Of a stretch of 36,015 nucleotides of DNA, positions 35,849 to 36,015 are shown one piece after another. The position numbers and the translations under genes were made by a program. A model generated the notes under the pieces. That model did no database searches. It had not been told where the DNA came from and was given only the letters and a program-made list of their open reading frames with translations. This DNA comes from Chitinophagaceae bacterium. Lineage in GTDB: Bacteria > Bacteroidota > Bacteroidia > Chitinophagales > Chitinophagaceae. The DNA lies in assembly GCA_027486835.1 (NCBI GenBank), contig JAIXOJ010000210.1, positions 1-36,015 of the forward strand, in the 5' to 3' direction. Numbering within the stretch: the first letter of the stretch is position 1; every line of letters starts with the position of its first letter.

Positions 35849-36015
35849 GCAAACTTTGCAGGTGAAGGCGCAAACCTTGCAGGTGGAGGCGTAAACCTTG
35901 CAGGTGGAGGCACAAACCTTGCAAGTGGAGGCGCAAACCTTGCAGGTGGAGGCGCAAACCTTGCAGGTGGAGGCGCAAACCTTGCAGGTGGAGGCGCAAA
36001 CCTTGCAGGTGGAGG
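35849..36015. repeat. 21-bp tandem repeat, 8 units, continuing past the window
   Basis: Units of GCAAACCTTGCAGGTGGAGG plus C repeat without spacers; the first four differ at one or two bases, and the later ones are identical up to the edge. On the plus strand the frame from ATG 35813 reads through every unit as ANLAGGG heptads with no stop, and the minus strand is also open. This could be the start of a repeat-coding gene or a minisatellite. The expansion of identical units at the far end points to recent growth. Confidence 0.95.

Overview
The window looks like a chromosomal segment of a Bacteroidota bacterium, most likely Chitinophagaceae or a relative (inference). The signs are a type IX secretion (T9SS) sorting domain, a giant repeat-rich surface protein of the kind common in this phylum, a DUF6588-like barrel protein, a multi-PAS histidine kinase, a DNA-ligase-associated type DEXH helicase, start codons with little or no Shine-Dalgarno sequence, and moderately AT-rich DNA. 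I see no rRNA, tRNA, CRISPR array, integrase, intact IS element or phage module.

Layout. 1-118: end of a 13-bp tandem repeat and a short GC-rich dispersed repeat. 221-10471 (-): a 3416-residue secreted protein in which a parallel beta-helix domain resembling GH141-type carbohydrate-active enzymes sits between long beta-strand repeats, IPT/TIG-like modules and an Ig-like module. 10472-11810: gene-poor, with short dispersed repeats and a 21-bp minisatellite. 11811-26075: ordinary genes. These are gamma-glutamyltransferase, a T9SS cargo protein, a concentrative nucleoside transporter, a DUF6588-like outer-membrane protein, an S1/P1 nuclease, an unrecognised cysteine-containing 606-residue protein, a lipoprotein, purE and the DEXH helicase. 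Several are closed by strong hairpin terminators. 26602-29643 (+): a GAF-PAS5-histidine kinase.

29644-34012 is the accessory region and the most interesting part. Three diverged copies of a roughly 240-280 bp element, all in the same orientation, separate successive minus-strand genes: element 1, a four-helix membrane protein, element 2, a tightly coupled two-gene operon, element 3, an FN3-like protein. The two arms of each element match each other even where the copies differ from one another, so the element behaves like a folded or inverted-repeat mobile element. The operon encodes a 657-residue P-loop, dynamin-like GTPase and an HsdR-N-like PD-(D/E)xK nuclease. I read it as a candidate anti-phage or anti-plasmid system; it is analogous in logic to McrBC (GTPase plus nuclease) but not recognisably homologous to it.

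34013-36015 holds the FN3-like gene, a pair of near-identical palindromes upstream of it, a LuxR-like response regulator that appears cut short at a poly-A run, and a second 21-bp tandem repeat running off the window edge.
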